DNA of 64,000 nucleotides from Gimesia sp. Lineage in GTDB: Bacteria; Planctomycetota; Planctomycetia; Planctomycetales; Planctomycetaceae. Shown here in pieces: positions 1-8,331 of this stretch. A program made the position numbers and the translations under genes. The stretch is from assembly GCA_002706765.1 (NCBI GenBank), contig PAJV01000016.1, forward strand, positions 62,001 to 126,000, read 5' to 3'. Position 1 is the stretch's first letter. The number at the start of each line of letters is the position of its first letter. The notes beneath the pieces were generated by a model that ran no database searches, had not been told where the DNA came from, and saw only the letters and a program-made list of their open reading frames with translations.

Positions 1-546
1 GAAGGGCAGATCGAAGTCCCGTTCCATCACCAGGCCGTTGATAATTTTCCCCGTTGCCTGTGAAAGATCGTCTTCCAGGATGACGCCGCCTGAACAGAGT
101 CCGGCACCCACCCCGTTTCCGATTTCCGGCGTCGCGACCGGCGCGACCAGCAGTCGTCCGCCTCTCAGACTTTTCGCTCCCAGCATGGAACTGACATGGC
201 AATCCAGTTTCTGTCCTTTGCGGATCCCGCTGGCAGGAATGGTCGCTTCAATCATGACCAGCGCCACATTGTTGGCAGCGGACAGATCTGCCAGATCCAC
301 CACCGGGTTATTCAAATGCTTGAGGGCTGCTGCCAGGCTGCGAATGGTGGGCAGGTTCTTGCCGCCATCACCGGTGCCATCCAGGCCCACGACCAGCCCC
401 ATGCCGGTCAGTTTGATTTCCTTCATGCCATACACGCTGCAGATATTTTCCACGCGTGTCCGCGCCTGCAGTTCGGAGACCGGACACAGCAGGCAGAGGA
501 CGAACAGGATCAGACTGGAAACAGGTTTGAACAGTCGGGCTGGCAT
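1..546 (-). CDS. flgI: Flagellar P-ring protein FlgI (3' part cut by window edge)
   Basis: FlgI builds the periplasmic P ring that surrounds the flagellar rod at the peptidoglycan. Reading from an ATG at 546, the first 182 codons are present and the frame is still open at base 1. A signal peptide (hydrophobic run LILFVLCLLC) is followed by the family hallmark GMGLVVGLDGTGDGG near residues 52-66 and the 'ANNVALVMIEATIPA' stretch typical of FlgI. It lies 38 bases after flgH in the same direction, in the usual order flgF-flgG-flgA-flgH-flgI. The start at 546 is chosen because it gives a complete signal peptide. Family assignment is firm; the C-terminal half lies outside the window. Confidence 0.93.
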   Translation of the reverse strand, partial: MPARLFKPVSSLILFVLCLLCPVSELQARTRVENICSVYGMKEIKLTGMGLVVGLDGTGDGGKNLPTIRSLAAALKHLNNPVVDLADLSAANNVALVMIEATIPASGIRKGQKLDCHVSSMLGAKSLRGGRLLVAPVATPEIGNGVGAGLCSGGVILEDDLSQATGKIINGLVMERDFDLPF

Positions 547-584
547 AGTAATTTCCCGTCACATTTCAACAAAAAGAAGTTGAC

Positions 585-1520
585 TTAAAATGGAAAGAAC
601 CAGTCGTACAACACCACCCCCCATGGTCGTTTGGTACTCTGATACACTTTACCTCTCTGGTGCTTGACGATATCCAGATTGGCAATATTTTCACTTAACG
701 CCGTGTTATCACGGTTGACATCCTTACTGCGAATTTCGCCCGTCAGACGATATTCCCAGACATCATGATTGGTGCGAATGCTTTTGCGGGCTTCCAGAAT
801 CAGGTTGCCGTTCGGACGGATATCCACCACGATGGCAGCAATCCGATACTGAATCCCTTCACGGTCCGCTAACTGGCCGGTACTCTGCAGACGCCCCTGC
901 AGCTGGGTATCAATTTTCGGGCTGTTCAAAGCCGCGGGCGCCAGGTTGCCTGCAGCATCGATCCGCATGAACTCCTTGAGCTCCGCTTTCAGTGTTTCGG
1001 TTCGATTCCGGTTGAAGCGGGAATCCACGGTCACACTGGATTTTTCATCCACCATGATTGTAATAATATCATGGATCTTCACGACAATCGGTTCAGGGGC
1101 CGGTACATAAATCAGTGAATAATCTCTGATCAGAGCCGGCTTGGGTGAATTCGTATAAAGGTCTCCCTGGCCAAAGGTATTTGCCAGGGACTCTGTCAGC
1201 TGTAATGCTTCGGTCTGAAAGCCGAACTCGTTGATCTGTGCTGACGCCAGCCGGGGAACGCGTGGGCCCTGCTTTTCGTCAGGCCCCGCTGCCTGTGTTG
1301 TTTCTTCAGTTGTGCTTTCTTCTGCTGCGGAAGTACCCTGGGAGGATCGTATTGAAGTGCTCGAATTGGCCTGCGCGGTTCCCTGCGCTGTGGGTTCCTG
1401 CGCCAGCGCGACAGTCGAACAAAACAATACGATACTTCCCAGGGAAATCGCCTCCCGTAACACTGCCAGCAGCCTGTGGCGCTGACAGATTCTCTCACTG
1501 TTTCGTGTGATTATTTTCAT
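585..1520 (-). CDS. flgH: Flagellar L-ring protein FlgH
   Basis: FlgH forms the outer-membrane L ring of the flagellar basal body. The 311-residue product has an N-terminal signal peptide ending near STVALAQ, a Ser/Thr/Glu-rich linker to about residue 85, and then the FlgH core. The core carries VKIHDIITIMVDEKSSVTVD, the GRLQSTGQ segment, NGNLILEARKSI and the closing GEIRSKDVNRDNT. Many FlgH proteins are lipoproteins with a lipobox cysteine. Here no convincing lipobox is seen (the context is VLFCST), so ordinary signal peptidase cleavage is more likely. Its ATG overlaps the TGA of flgA (ATGA), which implies translational coupling. It is longer than the usual ~230 residues because of the linker. 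Confidence 0.93.
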   Translation of the reverse strand: MKIITRNSERICQRHRLLAVLREAISLGSIVLFCSTVALAQEPTAQGTAQANSSTSIRSSQGTSAAEESTTEETTQAAGPDEKQGPRVPRLASAQINEFGFQTEALQLTESLANTFGQGDLYTNSPKPALIRDYSLIYVPAPEPIVVKIHDIITIMVDEKSSVTVDSRFNRNRTETLKAELKEFMRIDAAGNLAPAALNSPKIDTQLQGRLQSTGQLADREGIQYRIAAIVVDIRPNGNLILEARKSIRTNHDVWEYRLTGEIRSKDVNRDNTALSENIANLDIVKHQRGKVYQSTKRPWGVVLYDWFFPF

Positions 1521-2668
1521 TTTCGAATTCCCCCTCTTCGAATGGCATACCCGCCCGCGGTTTGAATGTTCCCGGACTGAGGAATGCCGTCGGATGCTTC
1601 AGAGGATCCGGAAACAAACTGAATTCCGGCGGTCCGCTGAACTTCATTGGCGGGGCGGTAGTTCACTTCGGCCTGGTTGTAACCGGTCACCGTTGCCATC
1701 AGTCGGTCCCGGCCTTCCAGCGCGATCAGCGTAATGGGATCCCCCATGCCACCGGTGCCCTGGGCCCGCATCTCACGACGAACTGAAATCCCACCGCGTC
1801 GGGCGTAAACCGTCACAATTGCACCGTCACGGATCAGGGGTACTTCCACCAGATCCTGACTCCGCATTACGTGGGACTGGTACACGGTCCGTGTCAGTTC
1901 TCTGCCAATTACCAGGCGGGGATCGGTCATGCCGGTCTGATCTTTTTCCGGTCGAATCCAGACCAGATCATCGGCACGTACCACGGTGCCTTTGTTTAAT
2001 GTGTATTTGGCTGCCAGAATCTCGGGGATCCGTTTCAGCTGGCAGATAATGCGAATTTCATGAGACTCGCCCTGTGCATCAATCAGCTTCATCCCGACGG
2101 CCTGCTCTGTTTCCACGAGTTGATCCAGGCCGGCAAAGCGAAACATGTCAGCGCGGTTATCAAGTACCTGCTGCACATGATCACGGGGCAGACGGACCGA
2201 GAGAGAAAACTGTTTTGAATTGGGGTAGCTGCTTCTGACCCAGTCCGTCAGGGCCTGTTGAACTTTCTGTTCGGCCTGCTGCTGATCCTGCTGGGTGGTG
2301 ACCGCCTGTTGCTGTGGTTCCTGATTGACTTCTTTTGAAGTGACCTGCACCTGGCTGCGGCCGGTCAGTTCCAGTTGACTTAAATCCACACCCAGGGCCT
2401 GCAGGCGTCCCCGGATCTGTGAGATGGTAATGACCTGGGTTCGGCCCTGCGGAGGAGCCGGCTGCAGAATCATGCCCTGCATGCGTGTGATCTGTTCCGG
2501 ATCGGCGTGCAGTACATCAGCGATATCACCCAGGCGTACGACAGACGTATTCACCACAGCGGTCGCTTTCAGACGCAGAATTTCTGCCTGCAGACTGTCC
2601 AGGCTGACAACACAGCAGCAGACCAGCATTGAGAAACTCAAACACGATTTGAAACAGAAACGAAACAT
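1517..2668 (-). CDS. flgA: Flagellar P-ring assembly chaperone FlgA
   Basis: FlgA is a periplasmic chaperone needed to assemble the FlgI P ring. The 383-residue product starts with a signal peptide (SCLSFSMLVCCCVVSLDSLQA). The middle, around residues 100-150, contains a Gln-rich stretch with many EQ and QQ repeats. The C-terminal SAF-type region includes TLNKGTVVRADDLVWIRPE and the closing GDPITLIALEGRDRLMATV, as in FlgA proteins. It is longer than the E. coli protein (~220 residues), as in many non-proteobacterial forms. It sits 34 bases after flgG and overlaps flgH by 4 bases, so it is part of one flagellar transcript. Confidence 0.88.
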   Translation of the reverse strand: MFRFCFKSCLSFSMLVCCCVVSLDSLQAEILRLKATAVVNTSVVRLGDIADVLHADPEQITRMQGMILQPAPPQGRTQVITISQIRGRLQALGVDLSQLELTGRSQVQVTSKEVNQEPQQQAVTTQQDQQQAEQKVQQALTDWVRSSYPNSKQFSLSVRLPRDHVQQVLDNRADMFRFAGLDQLVETEQAVGMKLIDAQGESHEIRIICQLKRIPEILAAKYTLNKGTVVRADDLVWIRPEKDQTGMTDPRLVIGRELTRTVYQSHVMRSQDLVEVPLIRDGAIVTVYARRGGISVRREMRAQGTGGMGDPITLIALEGRDRLMATVTGYNQAEVNYRPANEVQRTAGIQFVSGSSEASDGIPQSGNIQTAGGYAIRRGGIRK

Positions 2669-2702
2669 GAAAAATCGACTTTGTGCAAAATAACAGATCA
2701 GC

Positions 2703-3503
2703 TTAGAAACGACGCAGGTTGGCCACGGTCTGCAGGCTCTGGTCGGCGGCCTGCACGACCTGGCTGTTGAGTTCGAAGTTACGCTGGGTTTTAATCAGTT
2801 CAACCAGTTCTCGAACCGGTTCCACGTTGGACTGCTCCAGAAATCCCTGTCGCACCTGGCCGCGGCCTTCCGTACCCGGATCACCGAACTGGGCCGGACC
2901 CGAACCGGTGGTCTCAGTAAACAGGTTGTCTCCCTGACGCATCAGACCCTGATTGTTAATGAAACGGGCGATCTGAATATTGCCGGCGGTCTGAATCTGG
3001 GGCGATCCCTGCTGCTGATAACTGACCACACCATCGCCGGAGATGGAAACATTGATCGCATCCTGGGGAATTGAAATGGTCGGCTGGAGCTGGTAACCTT
3101 TGTCGGCAGACGCCATCACCAGGTTTCCATTGGCATTCAAAGAGAAGTTTCCGGCACGGGTATACAGGTCCTGGGTTCCGTCATTCACGCGGAAAAATCC
3201 ATCGCCGACAATCGCCAGATCATAGGTGCCGTTGGTAGGTAAAATCGAACCCTGTTCAAAATCGCCTTCGGTACTCTGCACCCGGGTACCAATACCCAGC
3301 GCGGTTCCGGTAGGCGTGAGATTTCCCTGATTGTCCTGCACGCCCGGCAGCTTGAAATGCTCGTAGAAAATGTCTTCAAAATTGGCACGACTCTGTTTGT
3401 ACGCAGTGGTACTGGAGTTTGCCAGGTTGTTGGCAATGATATCGAGATTGAAGCTGTTCGCAGCCATTCCCGAAGCACTGGAATACAGGGCTCTTACTGC
3501 CAT
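2703..3503 (-). CDS. flgG: Flagellar distal rod protein FlgG
   Basis: FlgG is the distal rod subunit of the flagellar basal body. The start at 3503 (MAVRALYSSASGM) is preferred over the upstream 3545 start because an AGGAG box lies about 8 bases before it and the family begins at this point. The 266-residue product has the N-terminal rod motif ANNLANSSTTAYKQSRANF, the middle GTYDLAIVGDGFFRV segment with YTRAGNFSLNANGNLV, and the C-terminal EPVRELVELIKTQRNFELNS helix that packs with the N-terminus in the rod. It lies between flgF and flgA. Confidence 0.95.
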   Translation of the reverse strand: MAVRALYSSASGMAANSFNLDIIANNLANSSTTAYKQSRANFEDIFYEHFKLPGVQDNQGNLTPTGTALGIGTRVQSTEGDFEQGSILPTNGTYDLAIVGDGFFRVNDGTQDLYTRAGNFSLNANGNLVMASADKGYQLQPTISIPQDAINVSISGDGVVSYQQQGSPQIQTAGNIQIARFINNQGLMRQGDNLFTETTGSGPAQFGDPGTEGRGQVRQGFLEQSNVEPVRELVELIKTQRNFELNSQVVQAADQSLQTVANLRRF

Positions 3504-3569
3504 GGGTTGTCTCCTTACTCCCCTGACCTGTCTTGAAAAGAACACAGGTCATCTTAAAAAATTGTTTGC

Positions 3570-4343
3570 TTAACGCCGTGGCATACTTTGCAGTAACCGT
3601 CCGAGCGATTCATCCTGTAACTTGATCATATTGATGTTCGATTCAAACATCCGGGATGAGGTCACCAGTTCCATCATCTCCTCGACGGAATTCGTGCCGG
3701 ATGCTTCAATAAAACCCTGTGCAATATTCGCCGGACCTTTCAGCGGATTCACACGTCCTTCTGTTGTGTACATGTTCTTCCCGATTTTGACGAGTTCGTC
3801 GAGGGAGCCCGGCATCACGACAGCCAGCTGCCCCAGATTCCCCAGCGGCTGATTTTCTGCATCAAAGGGAGTGACCACACCATCGGGGGTTATTTCCACG
3901 TGGGTGGCTTCGACGGGAACTTTGATCTCTCTGCCATCTGTCGTCAGGATGGGCATGCCATGATCGGCGGTGACCAGTCGTCGATTTCCATCAATCGAGA
4001 GTGATCCGTTTCGGGTCAGAAAGGACTCCTGTGCGCTGCCGACCTGAAAGAAGCCCGGCCCTTTTAAAGCCAGGTCAAACTCACTGTTGGTAGGAATGAG
4101 CGAACCGGGTTCGAAGTCGGTTGTAATGGATTCCAGAGAGATACCGCCGGAATGATTTTCCAGCGCGCCGGGCAATGGATTGAGAGGCCCCTCATTCTGA
4201 TCATGGGGAGGATTAATGCGAAAGATGGGAACGTCACGTTTAAATGACGTGGTATTCGCATTGGCCATATTATTCGAAAGCACATCAAGCCGGACCGAAT
4301 TCGCTTCGGCACCTTGGGCTGAGAGGTACATGCCGTAAATCAT
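3570..4343 (-). CDS. flgF: Flagellar proximal rod protein FlgF-like
   Basis: This is a second flagellar hook/rod family protein, 257 residues, just upstream of flgG. It shows the N-terminal motif LSNNMANANTTSFKRDVPIF, the EFDLALKGPGFFQV segment with LTRNGSLSIDGNRRLV, and a C-terminal VEEMMELVTSSRMFESN helix. Gene order (immediately before flgG) and divergence from the neighbouring FlgG support the FlgF assignment. FlgF and FlgG are hard to tell apart by motif alone, so the exact rod position is an inference. It is the first gene of the visible flagellar run; an AGGT box precedes the ATG. Confidence 0.85.
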   Translation of the reverse strand: MIYGMYLSAQGAEANSVRLDVLSNNMANANTTSFKRDVPIFRINPPHDQNEGPLNPLPGALENHSGGISLESITTDFEPGSLIPTNSEFDLALKGPGFFQVGSAQESFLTRNGSLSIDGNRRLVTADHGMPILTTDGREIKVPVEATHVEITPDGVVTPFDAENQPLGNLGQLAVVMPGSLDELVKIGKNMYTTEGRVNPLKGPANIAQGFIEASGTNSVEEMMELVTSSRMFESNINMIKLQDESLGRLLQSMPRR

Positions 4344-4723
4344 TTGGATACCTGACTTGAACCGCTGCTGTTTCGGTACTGAAACCGCTACGCAACGAAC
4401 TCAAAGAGTTTCGATAGACACATCCCCCCTTATATCTATCGGATCCCTACAACAGGCATCTTTAATGTAATCGGAAAATATATTCCACTTTATCCAGTCC
4501 CCCAGTCGCTAACGGCATCAGGCAGCGAGGGAAGCCGGGCGCAAAACAGGCACCATGACCTGAAAAGTCATAAACCCGGCAACAGTATCAGTTTACTTCT
4601 GGAAACAGCTTAAGAAACGTGAAACAGAAACATTTCCTGTTTTGTGGCGGGGTAGAAGGACCTGAACTTGAACAGACAATCATAGACGGGACTGCCTGAC
4701 AGTTCATTGACCAGCCTGGTTGA
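4344..4723. other. Intergenic region between csrA and flgF
   Basis: No gene is seen in these 380 bases. They should hold the promoter and leader of the flagellar transcript. A 6-bp inverted repeat AAACAG/CTGTTT (4622-4627 with 4637-4642), read on the minus strand about 80 bases after csrA, could be a weak csrA terminator. A FliA-like box with wrong spacing lies at 4468-4492. Confidence 0.3.
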
Positions 4724-4924
4724 TTATAGACCACAACTTTGAGCAGGGACACATTCGACTTCGAACTGATGTACCAGTTTTCGAATTTCAGCGCGATTCA
4801 CTGAAACATCATCAGGTGCCTCAACACCCAGTCGAACCCGATTTCCCTTAACTGACAGGATCTTAATGGAGATATTGTCGTTAATAATGATCTCTTCATC
4901 CTTGCGTCTTGTGAGCACTAACAT
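4724..4924 (-). CDS. csrA: Carbon storage regulator CsrA
   Basis: CsrA is a small RNA-binding dimer that controls translation of target mRNAs, often flagellin and biofilm genes, by masking GGA motifs near ribosome sites. The start at 4924 ([16 protein letters not shown]) is chosen because the family begins exactly here and an AAAGGAGT ribosome site lies a few bases upstream. The 66-residue length is normal. Conserved features are the LTRR strand, the [18 protein letters not shown] core and VNRAEI. In flagellated bacteria lacking the gammaproteobacterial system, csrA often sits with flagellar genes next to fliW; no fliW is seen in this window. It is transcribed in the same direction as the flagellar run but 380 bases from it. 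Confidence 0.97.
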   Translation of the reverse strand: MLVLTRRKDEEIIINDNISIKILSVKGNRVRLGVEAPDDVSVNRAEIRKLVHQFEVECVPAQSCGL

Positions 4925-5361
4925 CAGTGGACTCCTTTCTTTGGGATACATTCCTTTGATTAAACCAACAGGCCCTGCAAACTCACGATAGTGTCAAACA
5001 ACATTCTTCCTGACAGATTATACGCAGCAAACCCGATTCCAGTTTGAAATAAAATCGAAAAAATTAAAATATTTATCATAAGCCCTAAAGTTTTCGGTAA
5101 GTTCGTACCCTGTCTTTCAGACAATTTATTTTACCTATTCTTACACACATAGCTTGAACAGGCAGGATTATACACTTTTGACGCAAAAAAGTGCGGCACA
5201 TTGCTACAGTGTGGTAAAGTTGTCGTAGCAGTCTTGTTCAGCAAGCATTTTTTTTGAGTCTGACGCAATCAGCTGAACCTGGCCGATAACGTAAACAATC
5301 CTTGATCAGTCAGATTGACTTTTTCTGGTCGCTCATCAACCAGAGAGGAAGATGAAAACCC
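4925..5361. other. AT-rich divergent intergenic region upstream of csrA
   Basis: These 437 bases separate csrA (minus) from the secreted protein gene at 5362 (plus), so they should hold both promoters. The part from about 5030 to 5250 is visibly AT-rich (runs such as aaaattaaaatatt). No gene, RNA or clear operator is recognised. Confidence 0.4.
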
Positions 5362-6024
5362 ATGTCTGCCATTCGAGTCCTGTTCAGTGCCGGCACTATC
5401 CTGTTTTGCCTGATGCCCGTCCACGAAGGAATTGCCCAGGATGTCAAAAAGCCTGCTGCCGATCCGTCTCCGGAAATCATTCCTGAGTCGGCTGAAAAGA
5501 AAGAAGTTCCCCCACTGGAAGCAGTGATGCAGATGATTGAGGAATATTTTACGGATCGCAAAGGCTACAAATCCGGGGATATGCTGACACGCGGTCAAAT
5601 CAAACCCCTCTTTCGGGAACTGCAACAGGCTGGCTGGTCAGTCAAAGCGGAGAACGAAATCCTCAAACGACTGCACGCCGATACCGATTTCCTGGCCGCT
5701 CAACTCAGTACACCCAAAGGGGCGATCTTCATGCGTCGCATTGCCCAGATGCCCGGCGGCTACGATCGTCTCGACCATATCCTGATCATGCCTTACGGGA
5801 AGCGTCGGATACGGGAATTTATCAATTCGCCCGGCGGCTATACGATGATTGAATATATGACGACCACCAAAGGGGGCAAAAACCTGGGGAACTACCTGTC
5901 GAAAGCCCAAAACGGTCAGGGGTTCAATAAGCCGACTCCCTATATCTATACCCAGACAGAATTAACCGCTGCGCTCAAACAGGCTTATGAGAAAGAAAAC
6001 GCGAAATCAAAGCGGAACCGTTAG
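5362..6024 (+). CDS. Secreted protein of unknown function
   Basis: The 220-residue product has a signal peptide (ILFCLMPVHEGIAQD) and no family that I recognise. The mature part begins with an acidic/proline stretch, then a mixed alpha region containing YFTDRKGYKSGDMLTRGQIK, and later a repeated Gly-Gly-Tyr pattern: MPGGYDRLDHILIMPYG, SPGGYTMIEYM and TTKGGKNLGNYL. This spacing of GGY/GGK units suggests a short internal repeat. The C-terminus is Lys/Arg rich (KENAKSKRNR). An AGAGAGGAAG box lies about 10 bases before the ATG. It faces the HDOD gene end-to-end with no evident functional link. Confidence 0.7.
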   Translation: MSAIRVLFSAGTILFCLMPVHEGIAQDVKKPAADPSPEIIPESAEKKEVPPLEAVMQMIEEYFTDRKGYKSGDMLTRGQIKPLFRELQQAGWSVKAENEILKRLHADTDFLAAQLSTPKGAIFMRRIAQMPGGYDRLDHILIMPYGKRRIREFINSPGGYTMIEYMTTTKGGKNLGNYLSKAQNGQGFNKPTPYIYTQTELTAALKQAYEKENAKSKRNR

Positions 6025-6183
6025 TCGGCACTCCGTTTTTTATAATGTCTCCCGGACCATTGGGGCCGGTTATCATTGATTGTGAGATACTATATATGTT
6101 ATCCAGGTTGTTTCTCTGAATCCCTGGCCCGGTTCATTTGACGTCGCGTTCGATTCGATTTTTCTCCTGTGAAAGCTGGCAGA

Positions 6184-7047
6184 TCAGCCTTCCAGGTTCA
6201 CACCAAAAAATGTGGCGCTCTCGGTGATATCCTGTTTGCAGGATTCAATCATGCTGTTGATCTGCTCTTCATTCAGGTCAAAGTAAGTCTGCAGAATTTC
6301 TTCCGCTTCCAGATACTCATCGGAACTGCAATTCCAGAGACTTCCCGCCAGAAGGCTGCCCGTACGTACGGCCATTCCCAGGGGGGCTCCATGCTGTCCG
6401 GTACCGTGATGCTGTTCGATCGCTGTGACCATTTCAGGAGGCAACGACCAGTGATGCAGCAGACGGGCTCCCAGTACGGCATGATCGAATCCGAAGTACC
6501 GCTGTTCCCCCAGCAGAAGCTGCTCGCCATGAGGATAGCTTTCATAAATCAGGCTGTATTGTTCACGTTCCACCTGAGAGAAGACCAGAATCCCGACATC
6601 TGCCAGGAGGCCCGCCGTATAGGCTTCATCATTTTTCAGGCACTTATGATGATTTGCCAGATGGGACGAAATGGAAGCAATCGTCAGCGCCCGCTGCCAG
6701 TAATCGGCAAAAATCCGACCTTTGCTGCGGCGGGTTAATGATTCCACCATCGAAAAACTGATGGTCAGCATACGGATGGCATCTTTTCCCAGGTAAGAGA
6801 CCGCATGTTTGATACTGATGATCTGTCGGGAGACGCCATACTTGGCCGAGTTCACTACCTGTAGAATTTTCGCTGCCAGGCCGGGGTCATGCTCGATGCA
6901 TCGCACAATTTCATCGATGCGACTTTCCGGATTGCGAGTCAGCTGCAGGATCTGCTGCGCCACTTTGGGAGCTGAGTGTAAGCGATCTAAACGTTGAACA
7001 AAATGATCTGCAAGATCAACAGGGTCTGCACAATTATCAACTAACAT
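6184..7047 (-). CDS. HDOD domain protein
   Basis: HDOD proteins are a catalytically inactive branch of the HD hydrolase superfamily, usually linked to signalling, motility or cyclic-di-GMP pathways. The 287-residue product fits: LHSAPKVAQQILQLTRNPES near the N-terminus, DPGLAAKILQVVNSAKYG, the SIKHAVSYLG helix and AYTAGLLADVGILV, where the catalytic His-Asp pair of true HD enzymes is replaced by Ala-Asp. No GGDEF, EAL or receiver domain is attached, so it is an HDOD-only protein. A GAAGGA ribosome site precedes the ATG at 7047. Its partner is not visible; the flagellar genes and csrA 2 kb away make a motility link possible but unproven. Confidence 0.88.
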   Translation of the reverse strand: MLVDNCADPVDLADHFVQRLDRLHSAPKVAQQILQLTRNPESRIDEIVRCIEHDPGLAAKILQVVNSAKYGVSRQIISIKHAVSYLGKDAIRMLTISFSMVESLTRRSKGRIFADYWQRALTIASISSHLANHHKCLKNDEAYTAGLLADVGILVFSQVEREQYSLIYESYPHGEQLLLGEQRYFGFDHAVLGARLLHHWSLPPEMVTAIEQHHGTGQHGAPLGMAVRTGSLLAGSLWNCSSDEYLEAEEILQTYFDLNEEQINSMIESCKQDITESATFFGVNLEG

Positions 7048-7370
7048 GACCGTCCTTCTTTTGTAGTTCTTTGTGTTGCCTATTAGCCCTTTGGGGGATT
7101 CTCTTCTCTCGAAATCTATCTTTGAGAGAAAGCAGACACGGTCACTAATTGGATACGGAAAACCAGTTTTCCGATTCTCGAAGGCAACTGTTCCAGAAAT
7201 AACGATCGGAACCGTTGTAGCGTTGTTGACAAATAAAAATGAGAGTGTAAATCCCTCCTCAAACGGGGGCGCTACTTACTTTAACGTCTCCCCGGCCATG
7301 AGGACCGGGCCGCATCGATTGGGACATGCAATCGTTACAGTTGGCGCTCTGGCACATCATTTCACAATAG
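7048..7370. other. Intergenic region upstream of the HDOD gene
   Basis: These 323 bases lie before the HDOD gene and after the end of the next minus-strand operon. No gene is supported. The one notable element is the palindrome at 7156-7173, listed separately. Confidence 0.35.
7156..7173. promoter_or_regulatory. Operator-like palindrome upstream of the HDOD gene
   Basis: CGGAAAAC-CA-GTTTTCCG is a perfect 8+8 palindrome with a 2-base centre, about 110 bases upstream of the HDOD start. The short centre suits a dimeric DNA-binding protein better than an RNA hairpin. No regulator is identified. Confidence 0.35.
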
Positions 7371-8252
7371 TTATGTCAACAGCTTAAGACCCGATTCCTG
7401 GATCTCATACGGCACCAGCGATTCATCGACGGCACTGCCTCGATGCTTGGCGATATGCAGGGCCCGGCTCATCCGGTTCCCTTCCCTGATCTTCCCCATC
7501 AGAATGATGGTATTTGCATTGGAAAGAACATCGCCGCTTTCGATCGGACGCTGGATCAGATCATCCAGCATGACCTCATGTGTCGTCAGCAGCAGCAGAC
7601 AGCCGATCTGCTGAAAATCATATTGATGCTGTTCGACCTGGGCCTGATGACTGCGAAACTGTGCCCGGAACAGATCGCGGGCCACCCAGTCATATTCTTT
7701 GCGCAGAATCTGGTGATAGACATATTCAAACGCATGAAACTGGAACGAATCGCTGGGGCGATCGGTCGGCTCAATGCCATCGATGACCGCCCGTCGCACG
7801 CCATGCACAAAGTTCGAATAAAAAAAGGCAATCGCCGCATCCAGTTTCTTGACGAATTCCAGCTTCCACTCTTTCCATTCATCCAGTTCCATATCACGGC
7901 GCGTCACCCGGCGGCCACTCTGGCGAAACAGATGCTGGTAGTCGGTCCGCGTCCCGGCATCCCAGATCTGATCCAGGTCAAAGGCTGTCTCCACCAGCTG
8001 CTCCCGCAGTTTCCACTGGAACAGCCGCTCGGCGTAATCACTGTGGCTCTGTGAATCGCCGCGGGTTGCCATATCAAACAGTACACCGGTCTGTCCTTCC
8101 TGCTGCAGACCCGCCTGGGCAAACTGCAAACCCAGCTGTGTTTTGCCGATCCCGGTCGCGCCCAGCACAACGGTCAGCTTGCCGGGCAGCAATCCGCCTG
8201 CGAGCAGTGTATCCAATTCCGGAATTCCCGTTGATTGTCGCAAGTCAGTCAT
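7371..8252 (-). CDS. RecA/KaiC-like P-loop ATPase
   Basis: The 293-residue product starts with the KaiC/RadA-type opening '[19 protein letters not shown]', followed by a Walker A box GATGIGKT near residues 31-38 and the [11 protein letters not shown] segment. A hydrophobic strand [17 protein letters not shown] near residue 215 fits the later sensor part of the fold. It has a single ATPase module rather than the double module of KaiC. KaiC-like proteins act in clock, signalling or DNA-related roles; nothing here decides between them. It is the last gene of the symporter operon, 79 bases after the aldolase-like gene. That position next to catabolic enzymes is unusual for this family. Confidence 0.75.
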   Translation of the reverse strand: MTDLRQSTGIPELDTLLAGGLLPGKLTVVLGATGIGKTQLGLQFAQAGLQQEGQTGVLFDMATRGDSQSHSDYAERLFQWKLREQLVETAFDLDQIWDAGTRTDYQHLFRQSGRRVTRRDMELDEWKEWKLEFVKKLDAAIAFFYSNFVHGVRRAVIDGIEPTDRPSDSFQFHAFEYVYHQILRKEYDWVARDLFRAQFRSHQAQVEQHQYDFQQIGCLLLLTTHEVMLDDLIQRPIESGDVLSNANTIILMGKIREGNRMSRALHIAKHRGSAVDESLVPYEIQESGLKLLT

Positions 8253-8331
8253 GGTGAGTTCTCATTTCGCAGAGAGAAGCTCCGCGCCCTTATTGTATTC
8301 GTGTATTTCCAGCCCCTGTTTCGTCGGGGGA

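Noticed and set aside
38..583. 181-codon plus-strand frame at the left edge
   Set aside because: It is antisense to the FlgI coding sequence, which has a signal peptide and family motifs.
4468..4492. FliA-like promoter on the minus strand upstream of flgF (TAAA...CCGATTA)
   Set aside because: Boxes resemble the sigma-28 consensus, but the spacer is about 13 instead of 15 bases and the site lies roughly 125 bases from the start; suggestive only.
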